DNA of 64,000 bases, from the NCBI GenBank assembly GCA_946699065.1, contig CAMPDV010001999.1, positions 1-64,000 on the forward strand, given 5' to 3'. Made by a program: the position numbers and the translations under genes. This DNA comes from Loxodes magnus (Eukaryota > Ciliophora > Karyorelictea > Loxodida > Loxodidae). Below the pieces are notes generated by a model, which did no database searches, had not been told where the DNA came from, and saw only the letters and a list, made by a program, of their open reading frames with translations. Below, piece by piece: positions 15,001 through 30,000 of this stretch (positions within the stretch are counted from its first letter, which is position 1; each line of letters starts with the position of its first letter).

Positions 15001-18000
15001 GTGAGACTATGGGACGTCAAAACAGGTACCTGTAAGACCATGAGTGGTCACACTAGTTGTGTATCATCTGTGGCTATATCCAGTGATTCAGAGTTCATCG
15101 TATCGGGAAGTGGAGATAAAACGGTGAGACTATGGGACGTCAAAACAGGTACCTGTAAGACCATGAGTGGTCACACTAGTTGTGTATCATCTGTGGCTAT
15201 ATCCAGTGATTCAGAGTTCATCGTATCGGGAAGTCATGATAAGACGGTGAGACTATGGGACGTCAAAACAGGTACCTGTAAGACCATGAGTGGTCACACT
15301 AGTTGTGTATCATCTGTGGCTATATCCAGTGATTCAGAGTTCATCGTATCGGGAAGTGGAGATAAGACGGTGAGACTATGGGACGTCAAAACAGGTACCT
15401 GTAAGACCATGAGTGGTCACACTAGTTGTGTATCATCTGTGGCTATATCCAGTGATTCAGAGTTCATCGTATCGGGAAGTTTAGATAAAACGGTGAGACT
15501 ATGGGACGTCAAGACAGGTACCTGTAAGACCATGAGTGGTCACACTAGTTGTGTATCATCTGTGGCTATATCCAGTGATTCAGAGTTCATCGTATCGGGA
15601 AGTCATGATAAGACGGTGAGACTATGGGACGTCAAAACAGGTACCTGTAAGACCATGAGTGGTCACACTAGTTCTGTATCATCTGTGGCTATATCCAGTG
15701 ATTCAGAGTTCATCGTATCGGGAAGTTTAGATAAAACGGTGAGACTATGGGACGTCAAAACAGGTACCTGTAAGACCATGAGTGGTCACAATAGTTCTGT
15801 ATCATCTGTGGCTATATCCAGTGATTCAGAGTTCATCGTATCGGGAAGTGATGATAAGACGGTGAGACTATGGGACGTCAAAACAGGTACCTGTAAGACC
15901 ATGAGTGGTCACACTAGTTGTGTATCATCTGTGGCTATATCCAGTGATTCAGAGTTCATCGTATCGGGAAGTTTAGATAAGACGGTGAGACTATGGGACG
16001 TCAAGACAGGTACCTGTAATTCCATGAGTGGTCACACTAGTTGTGTATCATCTGTGGCTATATCCAGTGATTCAGAGTTCATCGTATCGGGAAGTGATGA
16101 TAAGACGGTGAGACTATGGGACGTCAAAACAGGTACCTGTAAGACCATGAGTGGTCACACTAGTTGTGTATCATCTGTGGCTATATCCAGTGATTCAGAG
16201 TTCATCGTATCGGGAAGTGGAGATAAGACGGTGAGACTATGGGACGTCAAAACAGGTACCTGTAAGACCATGAGTGGTCACACTAGTTGTGTATCATCTG
16301 TGGCTATATCCAGTGATTCAGAGTTCATCGTATCGGGAAGTTTAGATAAAACGGTGAGACTATGGGACGTCAAAACAGGTACCTGTAAGACCATGAGTGG
16401 TCATACTTATTCTGTATCATCTGTGGCTATATCCAGTGATTCAGAGTTCATCGTATCGGGAAGTTGAGATAAGACGGTGAGACTATGGGACGTCAAAACA
16501 GGTACCTGTAAGACCATGAGTGGTCACACACATTATTTATCATCTGTGTCTATATCCAGTGATTCAGAGTTCATCGTATCGGGAAGTTTAGATTAGACGG
16601 TGAGACTATGGGACGTCAAAACAGGTACCTGTAAGACCATGAGTGGTCACACTAGTTGTGTATCATCTGTGGCTATATCCAGTGATTCAGAGTTCATCGT
16701 ATCGGGAAGTCATGATAAGACGGTGAGACTATGGGACGTCAAAACAGGTACCTGTAAGACCATGAGTGGTCACAATAGTTCTGTATCATCTGTGGCTATA
16801 TCCAGTGATTCAGAGTTCATCGTATCGGGAAGTTTAGATAAAACGGTGAGACTATGGGACGTCAAAACAGGTACCTGTAAGACCATGAGTGGTCACAATA
16901 GTTCTGTATCATCTGTGGCTATATCCAGTGATTCAGAGTTCATCGTATCGGGAAGTCATGATTAGACGGTGAGACTATGGGACGTCAAAACAGGTACCTG
17001 TAAGACCATGAGTGGTCACACTAGTTGTGTATCATCTGTGGCTATATCCAGTGATTCAGAGTTCATCGTATCGGGAAGTCATGATAAGACGGTGAGACTA
17101 TGGGACGTCAAGACAGGTACCTGTAAGACCATGAGTGGTCACACTAGTTGTGTATCATCTGTGGCTATATCCAGTGATTCAGAGTTCATCGTATCGGGAA
17201 GTTTAGATAAGACGGTGAGACTATGGGACGTCAAAACAGGTACCTGTAAGACCATGAGTGGTCACACTAGTTCTGTATCATCTGTGGCTATATCCAGTGA
17301 TTCAGAGTTCATCGTATCGGGAAGTTTAGATAAAACGGTGAGACTATGGGACGTCAAAACAGGTACCTGTAAGACCATGAGTGGTCACAATATTTCTGTA
17401 TCATCTGTGGCTATATCCAGTGATTCAGAGTTCATCGTATCGGGAAGTTTAGATTAGACGGTGAGACTATGGGACGTCAAAACAGGTACCTGTAAGACCA
17501 TGAGTGGTCACACTAGTTGTGTATCATCTGTGGCTATATCCAGTGATTCAGAGTTCATCGTATCGGGAAGTTTAGATAAAACGGTGAGACTATGGGACGT
17601 CAAAACAGGTACCTGTAAGACCATGAGTGGTCACACTAGTTGTGTATCATCTGTGGCTATATCCAGTGATTCAGAGTTCATCGTATCGGGAAGTAGAGAT
17701 AAGACGGTGAGACTATGGGACGTCAAGACAGGTACCTGTAAGACCATGAGTGGTCACACTAGTTGTGTATCATCTGTGGCTATATCCAGTGATTCAGAGT
17801 TCATCGTATCGGGAAGTCATGATAAGACGGTGAGACTATGGGACGTCAAAACAGGTACCTGTAAGACCATGAGTGGTCACACTAGTTGTGTATCATCTGT
17901 GGCTATATCCAGTGATTCAGAGTTCATCGTATCGGGAAGTGGAGATAAGACGGTGAGACTATGGGACGTCAAAACAGGTACCTGTAAGACCATGAGTGGT

Positions 18001-21000
18001 CACAATAGTTCTGTATCATCTGTGGCTATATCCAGTGATTCAGAGTTCATCGTATCGGGAAGTCATGATTAGACGGTGAGACTATGGGACGTCAAAACAG
18101 GTACCTGTAAGACCATGAGTGGTCACACTAGTTGTGTATCATCTGTGGCTATATCCAGTGATTCAGAGTTCATCGTATCGGGAAGTCATGATTAGACGGT
18201 GAGACTATGGGACGTCAAAACAGGTACCTGTAAGACCATGAGTGGTCACACTAGTTCTGTATCATCTGTGGCTATATCCAGTGATTCAGAGTTCATCGTA
18301 TCGGGAAGTCATGATTATACGGTGAGACTATGGGACGTCAAAACAGGTACCTGTAAGACCATGAGTGGTCACACTAGTTGTGTATCATCTGTGGCTATAT
18401 CCAGTGATTCAGAGTTCATCGTATCGGGAAGTGATGATTATACGGTGAGACTATGGGACGTCAAAACAGGTACCTGTAAGACCATGAGTGGTCACACTAG
18501 TTCTGTATCATCTGTGGCTATATCCAGTGATTCAGAGTTCATCGTATCGGGAAGTTTAGATAAGACGGTGAGACTATGGGACGTCAAAACAGGTACCTGT
18601 AAGACCATGAGTGGTCACACTAGTTCTGTATCATCTGTGGCTATATCCAGTGATTCAGAGTTCATCGTATCGGGAAGTTTAGATAAAACGGTGAGACTAT
18701 GGGACGTCAAAACAGGTAACTGTAAGAACATGAGTGGTCACACTAGTTCTGTATCATCTGTGTCTATATCCAGTGATTCAGAGTTCATCGTATCGGGAAG
18801 TTTAGATAAGACGGTGAGACTATGGGACGTCAAAACAGGTACCTGTAAGACCATGAGTGGTCACACTAGTTGTGTATCATCTGTGGCTATATCCAGTGAT
18901 TCAGAGTTCATCGTATCGGGAAGTTTAGATAAAACGGTGAGACTATGGGACGTCAAAACAGGTACCTGTAAGACCATGAGTGGTCACAATAGTTCTGTAT
19001 CATCTGTGGCTATATCCAGTGATTCAGAGTTCATCGTATCGGGAAGTTTAGATAAAACGGTGAGACTATGGGACGTCAAGACAGGTACCTGTAAGACCAT
19101 GAGTGGTCACACTAGTTGTGTATCATCTGTGGCTATATCCAGTGATTCAGAGTTCATCGTATCGGGAAGTCATGATAAGACGGTGAGACTATGGGACGTC
19201 AAAACAGGTACCTGTAAGACCATGAGTGGTCACACTAGTTCTGTATCATCTGTGGCTATATCCAGTGATTCAGAGTTCATCGTATCGGGAAGTCATGATT
19301 ATACGGTGAGACTATGGGACGTCAAAACAGGTACCTGTAAGACCATGAGTGGTCACACACATTATGTATCATCTGTGTCTATATCCAGTGATTCAGAGTT
19401 CATCGTATCGGGAAGTCATGATTATACGATGAGACTATGGGACGTCAAGACAGGTACCTGTAAGACCATGAGTGGTCACACTAGTTGTGTATCATCTGTG
19501 GCTATATCCAGTGATTCAGAGTTCATCGTATCGGGAAGTGGAGATAAGACGGTGAGACTATGGGACGTCAAAACAGGTACCTGTAAGACCATGAGTGGTC
19601 ACACTAGTTGTGTATCATCTGTGGCTATATCCAGTGATTCAGAGTTCATCGTATCGGGAAGTAGAGATAAGACGGTGAGACTATGGGACGTCAAGACAGG
19701 TACCTGTAAGACCATGAGTGGTCACACTAGTTGTGTATCATCTGTGGCTATATCCAGTGATTCAGAGTTCATCGTATCGGGAAGTGGAGATAAGACGGTG
19801 AGACTATGGGACGTCAAAACAGGTACCTGTAAGACCATGAGTGGTCACACTAGTTGTGTATCATCTGTGGCTATATCCAGTGATTCAGAGTTCATCGTAT
19901 CGGGAAGTCATGATTATACGGTGAGACTATGGGACGTCAAAACAGGTACCTGTAAGACCATGAGTGGTCACACACATTATGTATCATCTGTGTCTATATC
20001 CAGTGATTCAGAGTTCATCGTATCGGGAAGTCATGATTATACGATGAGACTATGGGACGTCAAGACAGGTACCTGTAAGACCATGAGTGGTCACACTAGT
20101 TGTGTATCATCTGTGGCTATATCCAGTGATTCAGAGTTCATCGTATCGGGAAGTTTAGATTAGACTGTGAGACTATGGGACGTCAAAACAGGTACCTGTA
20201 AGACCATGAGTGGTCACACTAGTTGTGTATCATCTGTGGCTATATCCAGTGATTCAGAGTTCATCGTATCGGGAAGTTTAGATTAGACTGTGAGACTATG
20301 GGACGTCAAGACAGGTACCTGTAAGACCATGAGTGGTCACACTAGTTCTGTATCATCTGTGGCTATATCCAGTGATTCAGAGTTCATCGTATCGGGAAGT
20401 AGAGATAAGACGGTGAGACTATGGGACGTCAAAACAGGTACCTGTAAGACCATGAGTGGTCACACTAGTTGTGTATCATCTGTGGCTATATCCAGTGATT
20501 CAGAGTTCATCGTATCGGGAAGTAGAGATAAGACGGTGAGACTATGGGACGTCAAAACAGGTACCTGTAAGACCATGAGTGGTCACACACATTATTTATC
20601 ATCTGTGTCTATATCCAGTGATTCAGAGTTCATCGTATCGGGAAGTGATGATAAGACGGTGAGACTATGGGACGTCAAAACAGGTACCTGTAAGACCATG
20701 AGTGGTCACACTAGTTGTGTATCATCTGTGGCTATATCCAGTGATTCAGAGTTCATCGTATCGGGAAGTCATGATTAGACGGTGAGACTATGGGACGTCA
20801 AAACAGGTACCTGTAAGACCATGAGTGGTCACACTAGTTGTGTATCATCTGTGGCTATATCCAGTGATTCAGAGTTCATCGTATCGGGAAGTCATGATTA
20901 TACGGTGAGACTATGGGACGTCAAAACAGGTACCTGTAAGACCATGAGTGGTCACACTAGTTGTGTATCATCTGTGGCTATATCCAGTGATTCAGAGTTC

Positions 21001-24000
21001 ATCGTATCGGGAAGTGATGATTATACGGTGAGACTATGGGACGTCAAAACAGGTACCTGTAAGACCATGAGTGGTCACACTAGTTCTGTATCATCTGTGG
21101 CTATATCCAGTGATTCAGAGTTCATCGTATCGGGAAGTTTAGATAAGACGGTGAGACTATGGGACGTCAAAACAGGTACCTGTAAGACCATGAGTGGTCA
21201 CACTAGTTGTGTATCATCTGTGGCTATATCCAGTGATTCAGAGTTCATCGTATCGGGAAGTGATGATAAGACGGTGAGACTATGGGACGTCAAAACAGGT
21301 ACCTGTAAGACCATGAGTGGTCACAATAGTTCTGTATCATCTGTGGCTATATCCAGTTATTCAGAGTTCATCGTATCGGGAAGTTTAGATAAAACGGTGA
21401 GACTATGGGACGTCAAAACAGGTACCTGTAAGACCATGAGTGGTCACAATAGTTCTGTATCATCTGTGGCTATATCCAGTGATTCAGAGTTCATCGTATC
21501 GGGAAGTCATGATTAGACGGTGAGACTATGGGACGTCAAAACAGGTACCTGTAAGACCATGAGTGGTCACACTAGTTGTGTATCATCTGTGGCTATATCC
21601 AGTGATTCAGAGTTCATCGTATCGGGAAGTGATGATAAGACGGTGAGACTATGGGACGTCAAAACAGGTACCTGTAAGACCATGAGTGGTCACACTAGTT
21701 GTGTATCATCTGTGGCTATATCCAGTGATTCAGAGTTCATCGTATCGGGAAGTGGAGATAAGACGGTGAGACTATGGGACGTCAAAACAGGTACCTGTAA
21801 GACCATGAGTGGTCACACTAGTTGTGTATCATCTGTGGCTATATCCAGTGATTCAGAGTTCATCGTATCGGGAAGTCATGATTAGACGGTGAGACTATGG
21901 GACGTCAAAACAGGTACCTGTAAGACCATGAGTGGTCACACTAGTTGTGTATCATCTGTGGCTATATCCAGTGATTCAGAGTTCATCGTATCGGGAAGTT
22001 TAGATTAGACGGTGAGACTATGGGACGTCAAAACAGGTACCTGTAAGACCATGAGTGGTCACACTAGTTGTGTATCATCTGTGGCTATATCCAGTGATTC
22101 AGAGTTCATCGTATCGGGAAGTTTAGATAAAACGGTGAGACTATGGGACGTCAAAACAGGTACCTGTAAGACCATGAGTGGTCACACTAGTTGTGTATCA
22201 TCTGTGGCTATATCCAGTGATTCAGAGTTCATCGTATCGGGAAGTGATGATAAGACGGTGAGACTATGGGACGTCAAAACAGGTACCTGTAAGACCATGA
22301 GTGGTCACACTAGTTGTGTATCATCTGTGGCTATATCCAGTGATTCAGAGTTCATCGTATCGGGAAGTGATGATAAGACGGTGAGACTATGGGACGTCAA
22401 AACAGGTACCTGTAAGACCATGAGTGGTCACAATAGTTCTGTATCATCTGTGGCTATATCCAGTGATTCAGAGTTCATCGTATCGGGAAGTTTAGATAAA
22501 ACGGTGAGACTATGGGACGTCAAAACAGGTACCTGTAAGACCATGAGTGGTCACAATAGTTCTGTATCATCTGTGGCTATATCCAGTGATTCAGAGTTCA
22601 TCGTATCGGGAAGTCATGATTAGACGGTGAGACTATGGGACGTCAAAACAGGTACCTGTAAGACCATGAGTGGTCACACTAGTTGTGTATCATCTGTGGC
22701 TATATCCAGTGATTCAGAGTTCATCGTATCGGGAAGTTTAGATAAAACGGTGAGACTATGGGACGTCAAAACAGGTACCTGTAAGACCATGAGTGGTCAC
22801 AATAGTTCTGTATCATCTGTGGCTATATCCAGTGATTCAGAGTTCATCGTATCGGGAAGTCATGATTAGACGGTGAGACTATGGGACGTCAAAACAGGTA
22901 CCTGTAAGACCATGAGTGGTCACACTAGTTGTGTATCATCTGTGGCTATATCCAGTGATTCAGAGTTCATCGTATCGGGAAGTGATGATAAGACGGTGAG
23001 ACTATGGGACGTCAAAACAGGTACCTGTAAGACCATGAGTGGTCACACTAGTTGTGTATCATCTGTGGCTATATCCAGTGATTCAGAGTTCATCGTATCG
23101 GGAAGTGGAGATAAGACGGTGAGACTATGGGACGTCAAAACAGGTACCTGTAAGACCATGAGTGGTCACACTAGTTGTGTATCATCTGTGGCTATATCCA
23201 GTGATTCAGAGTTCATCGTATCGGGAAGTAGAGATAAGACGGTGAGACTATGGGACGTCAAGACAGGTACCTGTAAGACCATGAGTGGTCACAATATTTC
23301 TGTATCATCTGTGGCTATATCCAGTGATTCAGAGTTCATCGTATCGGGAAGTTTAGATTAGACGGTGAGACTATGGGACGTCAAAACAGGTACCTGTAAG
23401 ACCATGAGTGGTCACACTAGTTGTGTATCATCTGTGGCTATATCCAGTGATTCAGAGTTCATCGTATCGGGAAGTTTAGATAAAACGGTGAGACTATGGG
23501 ACGTCAAAACAGGTACCTGTAAGACCATGAGTGGTCACACTAGTTGTGTATCATCTGTGGCTATATCCAGTGATTCAGAGTTCATCGTATCGGGAAGTGA
23601 TGATAAGACGGTGAGACTATGGGACGTCAAGACAGGTACCTGTAAGACCATGAGTGGTCACACTAGTTGTGTATCATCTGTGGCTATATCCAGTGATTCA
23701 GAGTTCATCGTATCGGGAAGTGGAGATAAGACGGTGAGACTATGGGACGTCAAAACAGGTACCTGTAAGACCATGAGTGGTCACACTAGTTGTGTATCAT
23801 CTGTGGCTATATCCAGTGATTCAGAGTTCATCGTATCGGGAAGTGGAGATAAGACGGTGAGACTATGGGACGTCAAAACAGGTACCTGTAAGACCATGAG
23901 TGGTCACAATAGTTCTGTATCATCTGTGGCTATATCCAGTGATTCAGAGTTCATCGTATCGGGAAGTCATGATTAGACGGTGAGACTATGGGACGTCAAA

Positions 24001-27000
24001 ACAGGTACCTGTAAGACCATGAGTGGTCACACTAGTTGTGTATCATCTGTGGCTATATCCAGTGATTCAGAGTTCATCGTATCGGGAAGTCATGATTAGA
24101 CGGTGAGACTATGGGACGTCAAAACAGGTACCTGTAAGACCATGAGTGGTCACACTAGTTGTGTATCATCTGTGGCTATATCCAGTGATTCAGAGTTCAT
24201 CGTATCGGGAAGTGATGATTATACGGTGAGACTATGGGACGTCAAAACAGGTACCTGTAAGACCATGAGTGGTCACACTAGTTGTGTATCATCTGTGGCT
24301 ATATCCAGTGATTCAGAGTTCATCGTATCGGGAAGTGATGATAAGACGGTGAGACTATGGGACGTCAAGACAGGTACCTGTAAGACCATGAGTGGTCACA
24401 CTAGTTGTGTATCATCTGTGGCTATATCCAGTGATTCAGAGTTCATCGTATCGGGAAGTGGAGATAAGACGGTGAGACTATGGGACGTCAAAACAGGTAC
24501 CTGTAAGACCATGAGTGGTCACAATAGTTCTGTATCATCTGTGGCTATATCCAGTGATTCAGAGTTCATCGTATCGGGAAGTCATGATTATACGGTGAGA
24601 CTATGGGACGTCAAAACAGGTACCTGTAAGACCATGAGTGGTCACACTAGTTCTGTATCATCTGTGGCTATATCCAGTGATTCAGAGTTCATCGTATCGG
24701 GAAGTCATGATTATACGGTGAGACTATGGGACGTCAAAACAGGTACCTGTAAGACCATGAGTGGTCACACTAGTTGTGTATCATCTGTGGCTATATCCAG
24801 TGATTCAGAGTTCATCGTATCGGGAAGTGATGATTATACGGTGAGACTATGGGACGTCAAAACAGGTACCTGTAAGACCATGAGTGGTCACACTAGTTCT
24901 GTATCATCTGTGGCTATATCCAGTGATTCAGAGTTCATCGTATCGGGAAGTTTAGATAAGACGGTGAGACTATGGGACGTCAAGACAGGTACCTGTAAGA
25001 CCATGAGTGGTCACACTAGTTCTGTATCATCTGTGGCTATATCCAGTGATTCAGAGTTCATCGTATCGGGAAGTTTAGATAAAACGGTGAGACTATGGGA
25101 CGTCAAAACAGGTAACTGTAAGAACATGAGTGGTCACACTAGTTCTGTATCATCTGTGTCTATATCCAGTGATTCAGAGGGCATCGTATCGGGAAGTTTA
25201 GATAAGACGGTGAGACTATGGGACGTCAAAACAGGTACCTGTAAGACCATGAGTGGTCACACACATTATGTATCATCTGTGTCTATATCCAGTGATTCAG
25301 AGTTCATCGTATCGGGAAGTCATGATTATACGATGAGACTATGGGACGTCAAGACAGGTACCTGTAAGACCATGAGTGGTCACACTAGTTGTGTATCATC
25401 TGTGGCTATATCCAGTGATTCAGAGTTCATCGTATCGGGAAGTGGAGATAAGACGGTGAGACTATGGGACGTCAAAACAGGTACCTGTAAGACCATGAGT
25501 GGTCACACTAGTTGTGTATCATCTGTGGCTATATCCAGTGATTCAGAGTTCATCGTATCGGGAAGTAGAGATAAGACGGTGAGACTATGGGACGTCAAGA
25601 CAGGTACCTGTAAGACCATGAGTGGTCACACTAGTTGTGTATCATCTGTGGCTATATCCAGTGATTCAGAGTTCATCGTATCGGGAAGTGGAGATAAGAC
25701 GGTGAGACTATGGGACGTCAAAACAGGTACCTGTAAGACCATGAGTGGTCACACTAGTTGTGTATCATCTGTGGCTATATCCAGTGATTCAGAGTTCATC
25801 GTATCGGGAAGTAGAGATAAGACGGTGAGACTATGGGACGTCAAAACAGGTACCTGTAAGACCATGAGTGGTCACACACATTATGTATCATCTGTGTCTA
25901 TATCCAGTGATTCAGAGTTCATCGTATCGGGAAGTCATGATTATACGATGAGACTATGGGACGTCAAGACAGGTACCTGTAAGACCATGAGTGGTCACAC
26001 TAGTTGTGTATCATCTGTGGCTATATCCAGTGATTCAGAGTTCATCGTATCGGGAAGTTTAGATTAGACTGTGAGACTATGGGACGTCAAAACAGGTACC
26101 TGTAAGACCATGAGTGGTCACACTAGTTGTGTATCATCTGTGGCTATATCCAGTGATTCAGAGTTCATCGTATCGGGAAGTTTAGATTAGACTGTGAGAC
26201 TATGGGACGTCAAGACAGGTACCTGTAAGACCATGAGTGGTCACACTAGTTCTGTATCATCTGTGGCTATATCCAGTGATTCAGAGTTCATCGTATCGGG
26301 AAGTAGAGATAAGACGGTGAGACTATGGGACGTCAAAACAGGTACCTGTAAGACCATGAGTGGTCACACTAGTTGTGTATCATCTGTGGCTATATCCAGT
26401 GATTCAGAGTTCATCGTATCGGGAAGTAGAGATAAGACGGTGAGACTATGGGACGTCAAAACAGGTACCTGTAAGACCATGAGTGGTCACACACATTATT
26501 TATCATCTGTGTCTATATCCAGTGATTCAGAGTTCATCGTATCGGGAAGTCATGATTATACGGTGAGACTATGGGACGTCAAAACAGGTACCTGTAAGAC
26601 CATGAGTGGTCACACACATTATGTATTATCTGTGGATATATCCAGTTATTCAGAGTTCATCGTATCGGGAAGTAGAGATAAGACGGTGAGACTATGGGAC
26701 GTCAAAACAGGTACCTGTAAGACCATGAGTGGTCACAATAGTTCTGTATCATCTGTGGCTATATCCAGTTATTCAGAGTTCATCGTATCGGGAAGTGGAG
26801 ATAAGACGGTGAGACTATGGGACGTCAAAACAGGTACCTGTAAGACCATGAGTGGTCATACTTATTCTGTATCATCTGTGGCTATATCCAGTGATTCAGA
26901 GTTCATCGTATCGGGAAGTTGAGATAAGACGGTGAGACTATGGGACGTCAAGACAGGTACCTGTAAGACCATGAGTGGTCACACACATTATGTATTATCT

Positions 27001-30000
27001 GTGGCTATATCCAGTGATTCAGAGTTCATCGTATCGGTAAGTTTAGATAAGACGGTGAGACTATGGGACGTCAAAACAGGTACCTGTAAGACCATGAGTG
27101 GTCACAATAGTTCTGTATCATCTGTGGCTATATCCAGTGATTCAGAGTTCATCGTATCGGGAAGTTTAGATAAAACGGTGAGACTATGGGACGTCAAAAC
27201 AGGTACCTGTAAGACCATGAGTGGTCACACTAGTTGTGTATCATCTGTGGCTATATCCAGTGATTCAGAGTTCATCGTATCGGGAAGTGATGATAAGACG
27301 GTGAGACTATGGGACGTCAAAACAGGTACCTGTAAGACCATGAGTGGTCACACTAGTTGTGTATCATCTGTGGCTATATCCAGTGATTCAGAGTTCATCG
27401 TATCGGGAAGTGGAGATAAAACGGTGAGACTATGGGACGTCAAAACAGGTACCTGTAAGACCATGAGTGGTCACACTAGTTGTGTATCATCTGTGGCTAT
27501 ATCCAGTGATTCAGAGTTCATCGTATCGGGAAGTCATGATAAGACGGTGAGACTATGGGACGTCAAAACAGGTACCTGTAAGACCATGAGTGGTCACACT
27601 AGTTGTGTATCATCTGTGGCTATATCCAGTGATTCAGAGTTCATCGTATCGGGAAGTGGAGATAAGACGGTGAGACTATGGGACGTCAAAACAGGTACCT
27701 GTAAGACCATGAGTGGTCACACTAGTTGTGTATCATCTGTGGCTATATCCAGTGATTCAGAGTTCATCGTATCGGGAAGTTTAGATAAAACGGTGAGACT
27801 ATGGGACGTCAAGACAGGTACCTGTAAGACCATGAGTGGTCACACTAGTTGTGTATCATCTGTGGCTATATCCAGTGATTCAGAGTTCATCGTATCGGGA
27901 AGTGATGATAAGACGGTGAGACTATGGGACGTCAAAACAGGTACCTGTAAGACCATGAGTGGTCACACTAGTTGTGTATCATCTGTGGCTATATCCAGTG
28001 ATTCAGAGTTCATCGTATCGGGAAGTGGAGATAAGACGGTGAGACTATGGGACGTCAAAACAGGTACCTGTAAGACCATGAGTGGTCACACTAGTTGTGT
28101 ATCATCTGTGGCTATATCCAGTGATTCAGAGTTCATCGTATCGGGAAGTGATGATAAGACGGTGAGACTATGGGACGTCAAAACAGGTACCTGTAAGACC
28201 ATGAGTGGTCACACTAGTTGTGTATCATCTGTGGCTATATCCAGTGATTCAGAGTTCATCGTATCGGGAAGTGGAGATAAGACGGTGAGACTATGGGACG
28301 TCAAAACAGGTACCTGTAAGACCATGAGTGGTCACACTAGTTGTGTATCATCTGTGGCTATATCCAGTGATTCAGAGTTCATCGTATCGGGAAGTTTAGA
28401 TAAAACGGTGAGACTATGGGACGTCAAAACAGGTACCTGTAAGACCATGAGTGGTCACACTAGTTGTGTATCATCTGTGGCTATATCCAGTGATTCAGAG
28501 TTCATCGTATCGGGAAGTTTAGATTAGACGGTGAGACTATGGGACGTCAAGACAGGTACCTGTAAGACCATGAGTGGTCACACACATTATTTATCATCTG
28601 TGTCTATATCCAGTGATTCAGAGTTCATCGTATCGGGAAGTCATGATTATACGGTGAGACTATGGGACGTCAAAACAGGTACCTGTAAGACCATGAGTGG
28701 TCACACACATTATGTATTATCTGTGGATATATCCAGTTATTCAGAGTTCATCGTATCGGTAAGTTTAGATAAGACGGTGAGACTATGGGACGTCAAAACA
28801 GGTACCTGTAAGACCATGAGTGGTCACACTAGTTGTGTATCATCTGTGGCTATATCCAGTGATTCAGAGTTCATCGTATCGGGAAGTGGAGATAAAACGG
28901 TGAGACTATGGGACGTCAAGACAGGTACCTGTAAGACCATGAGTGGTCACACTAGTTCTGTATCATCTGTGGCTATATCCAGTGATTCAGAGTTCATCGT
29001 ATCGGGAAGTAGAGATAAGACGGTGAGACTATGGGACGTCAAAACAGGTACCTGTAAGACCATGAGTGGTCACACTAGTTGTGTATCATCTGTGGCTATA
29101 TCCAGTGATTCAGAGTTCATCGTATCGGGAAGTTTAGATTAGACGGTGAGACTATGGGACGTCAAAACAGGTACCTGTAAGACCATGAGTGGTCACACTA
29201 GTTGTGTATCATCTGTGGCTATATCCAGTGATTCAGAGTTCATCGTATCGGGAAGTGGAGATAAAACGGTGAGACTATGGGACGTCAAAACAGGTACCTG
29301 TAAGACCATGAGTGGTCACACTAGTTGTGTATCATCTGTGGCTATATCCAGTGATTCAGAGTTCATCGTATCGGGAAGTCATGATAAGACGGTGAGACTA
29401 TGGGACGTCAAAACAGGTACCTGTAAGACCATGAGTGGTCACACTAGTTGTGTATCATCTGTGGCTATATCCAGTGATTCAGAGTTCATCGTATCGGGAA
29501 GTGGAGATAAGACGGTGAGACTATGGGACGTCAAAACAGGTACCTGTAAGACCATGAGTGGTCACACTAGTTGTGTATCATCTGTGGCTATATCCAGTGA
29601 TTCAGAGTTCATCGTATCGGGAAGTTTAGATAAAACGGTGAGACTATGGGACGTCAAGACAGGTACCTGTAAGACCATGAGTGGTCACACTAGTTGTGTA
29701 TCATCTGTGGCTATATCCAGTGATTCAGAGTTCATCGTATCGGGAAGTGATGATAAGACGGTGAGACTATGGGACGTCAAAACAGGTACCTGTAAGACCA
29801 TGAGTGGTCACACTAGTTGTGTATCATCTGTGGCTATATCCAGTGATTCAGAGTTCATCGTATCGGGAAGTGGAGATAAGACGGTGAGACTATGGGACGT
29901 CAAAACAGGTACCTGTAAGACCATGAGTGGTCACACTAGTTGTGTATCATCTGTGGCTATATCCAGTGATTCAGAGTTCATCGTATCGGGAAGTGATGAT

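Larger units (their letters stand above)
12950..27790 (+). repeat. 100-unit-spaced duplication (12,300 bp)
   Basis: The stretch from about 12950 to 15490 recurs at about 25250-27790. Matched landmarks are TAG 13765/26065, TAG 13888/26188 and TGA 14620/26920, each exactly 12,300 bp apart. Differences noticed are Val34-Leu36 against Gly34-Arg36 near 14368/26668 and TSS against TSC near 14930/27230. Boundaries are approximate. Confidence 0.85.
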
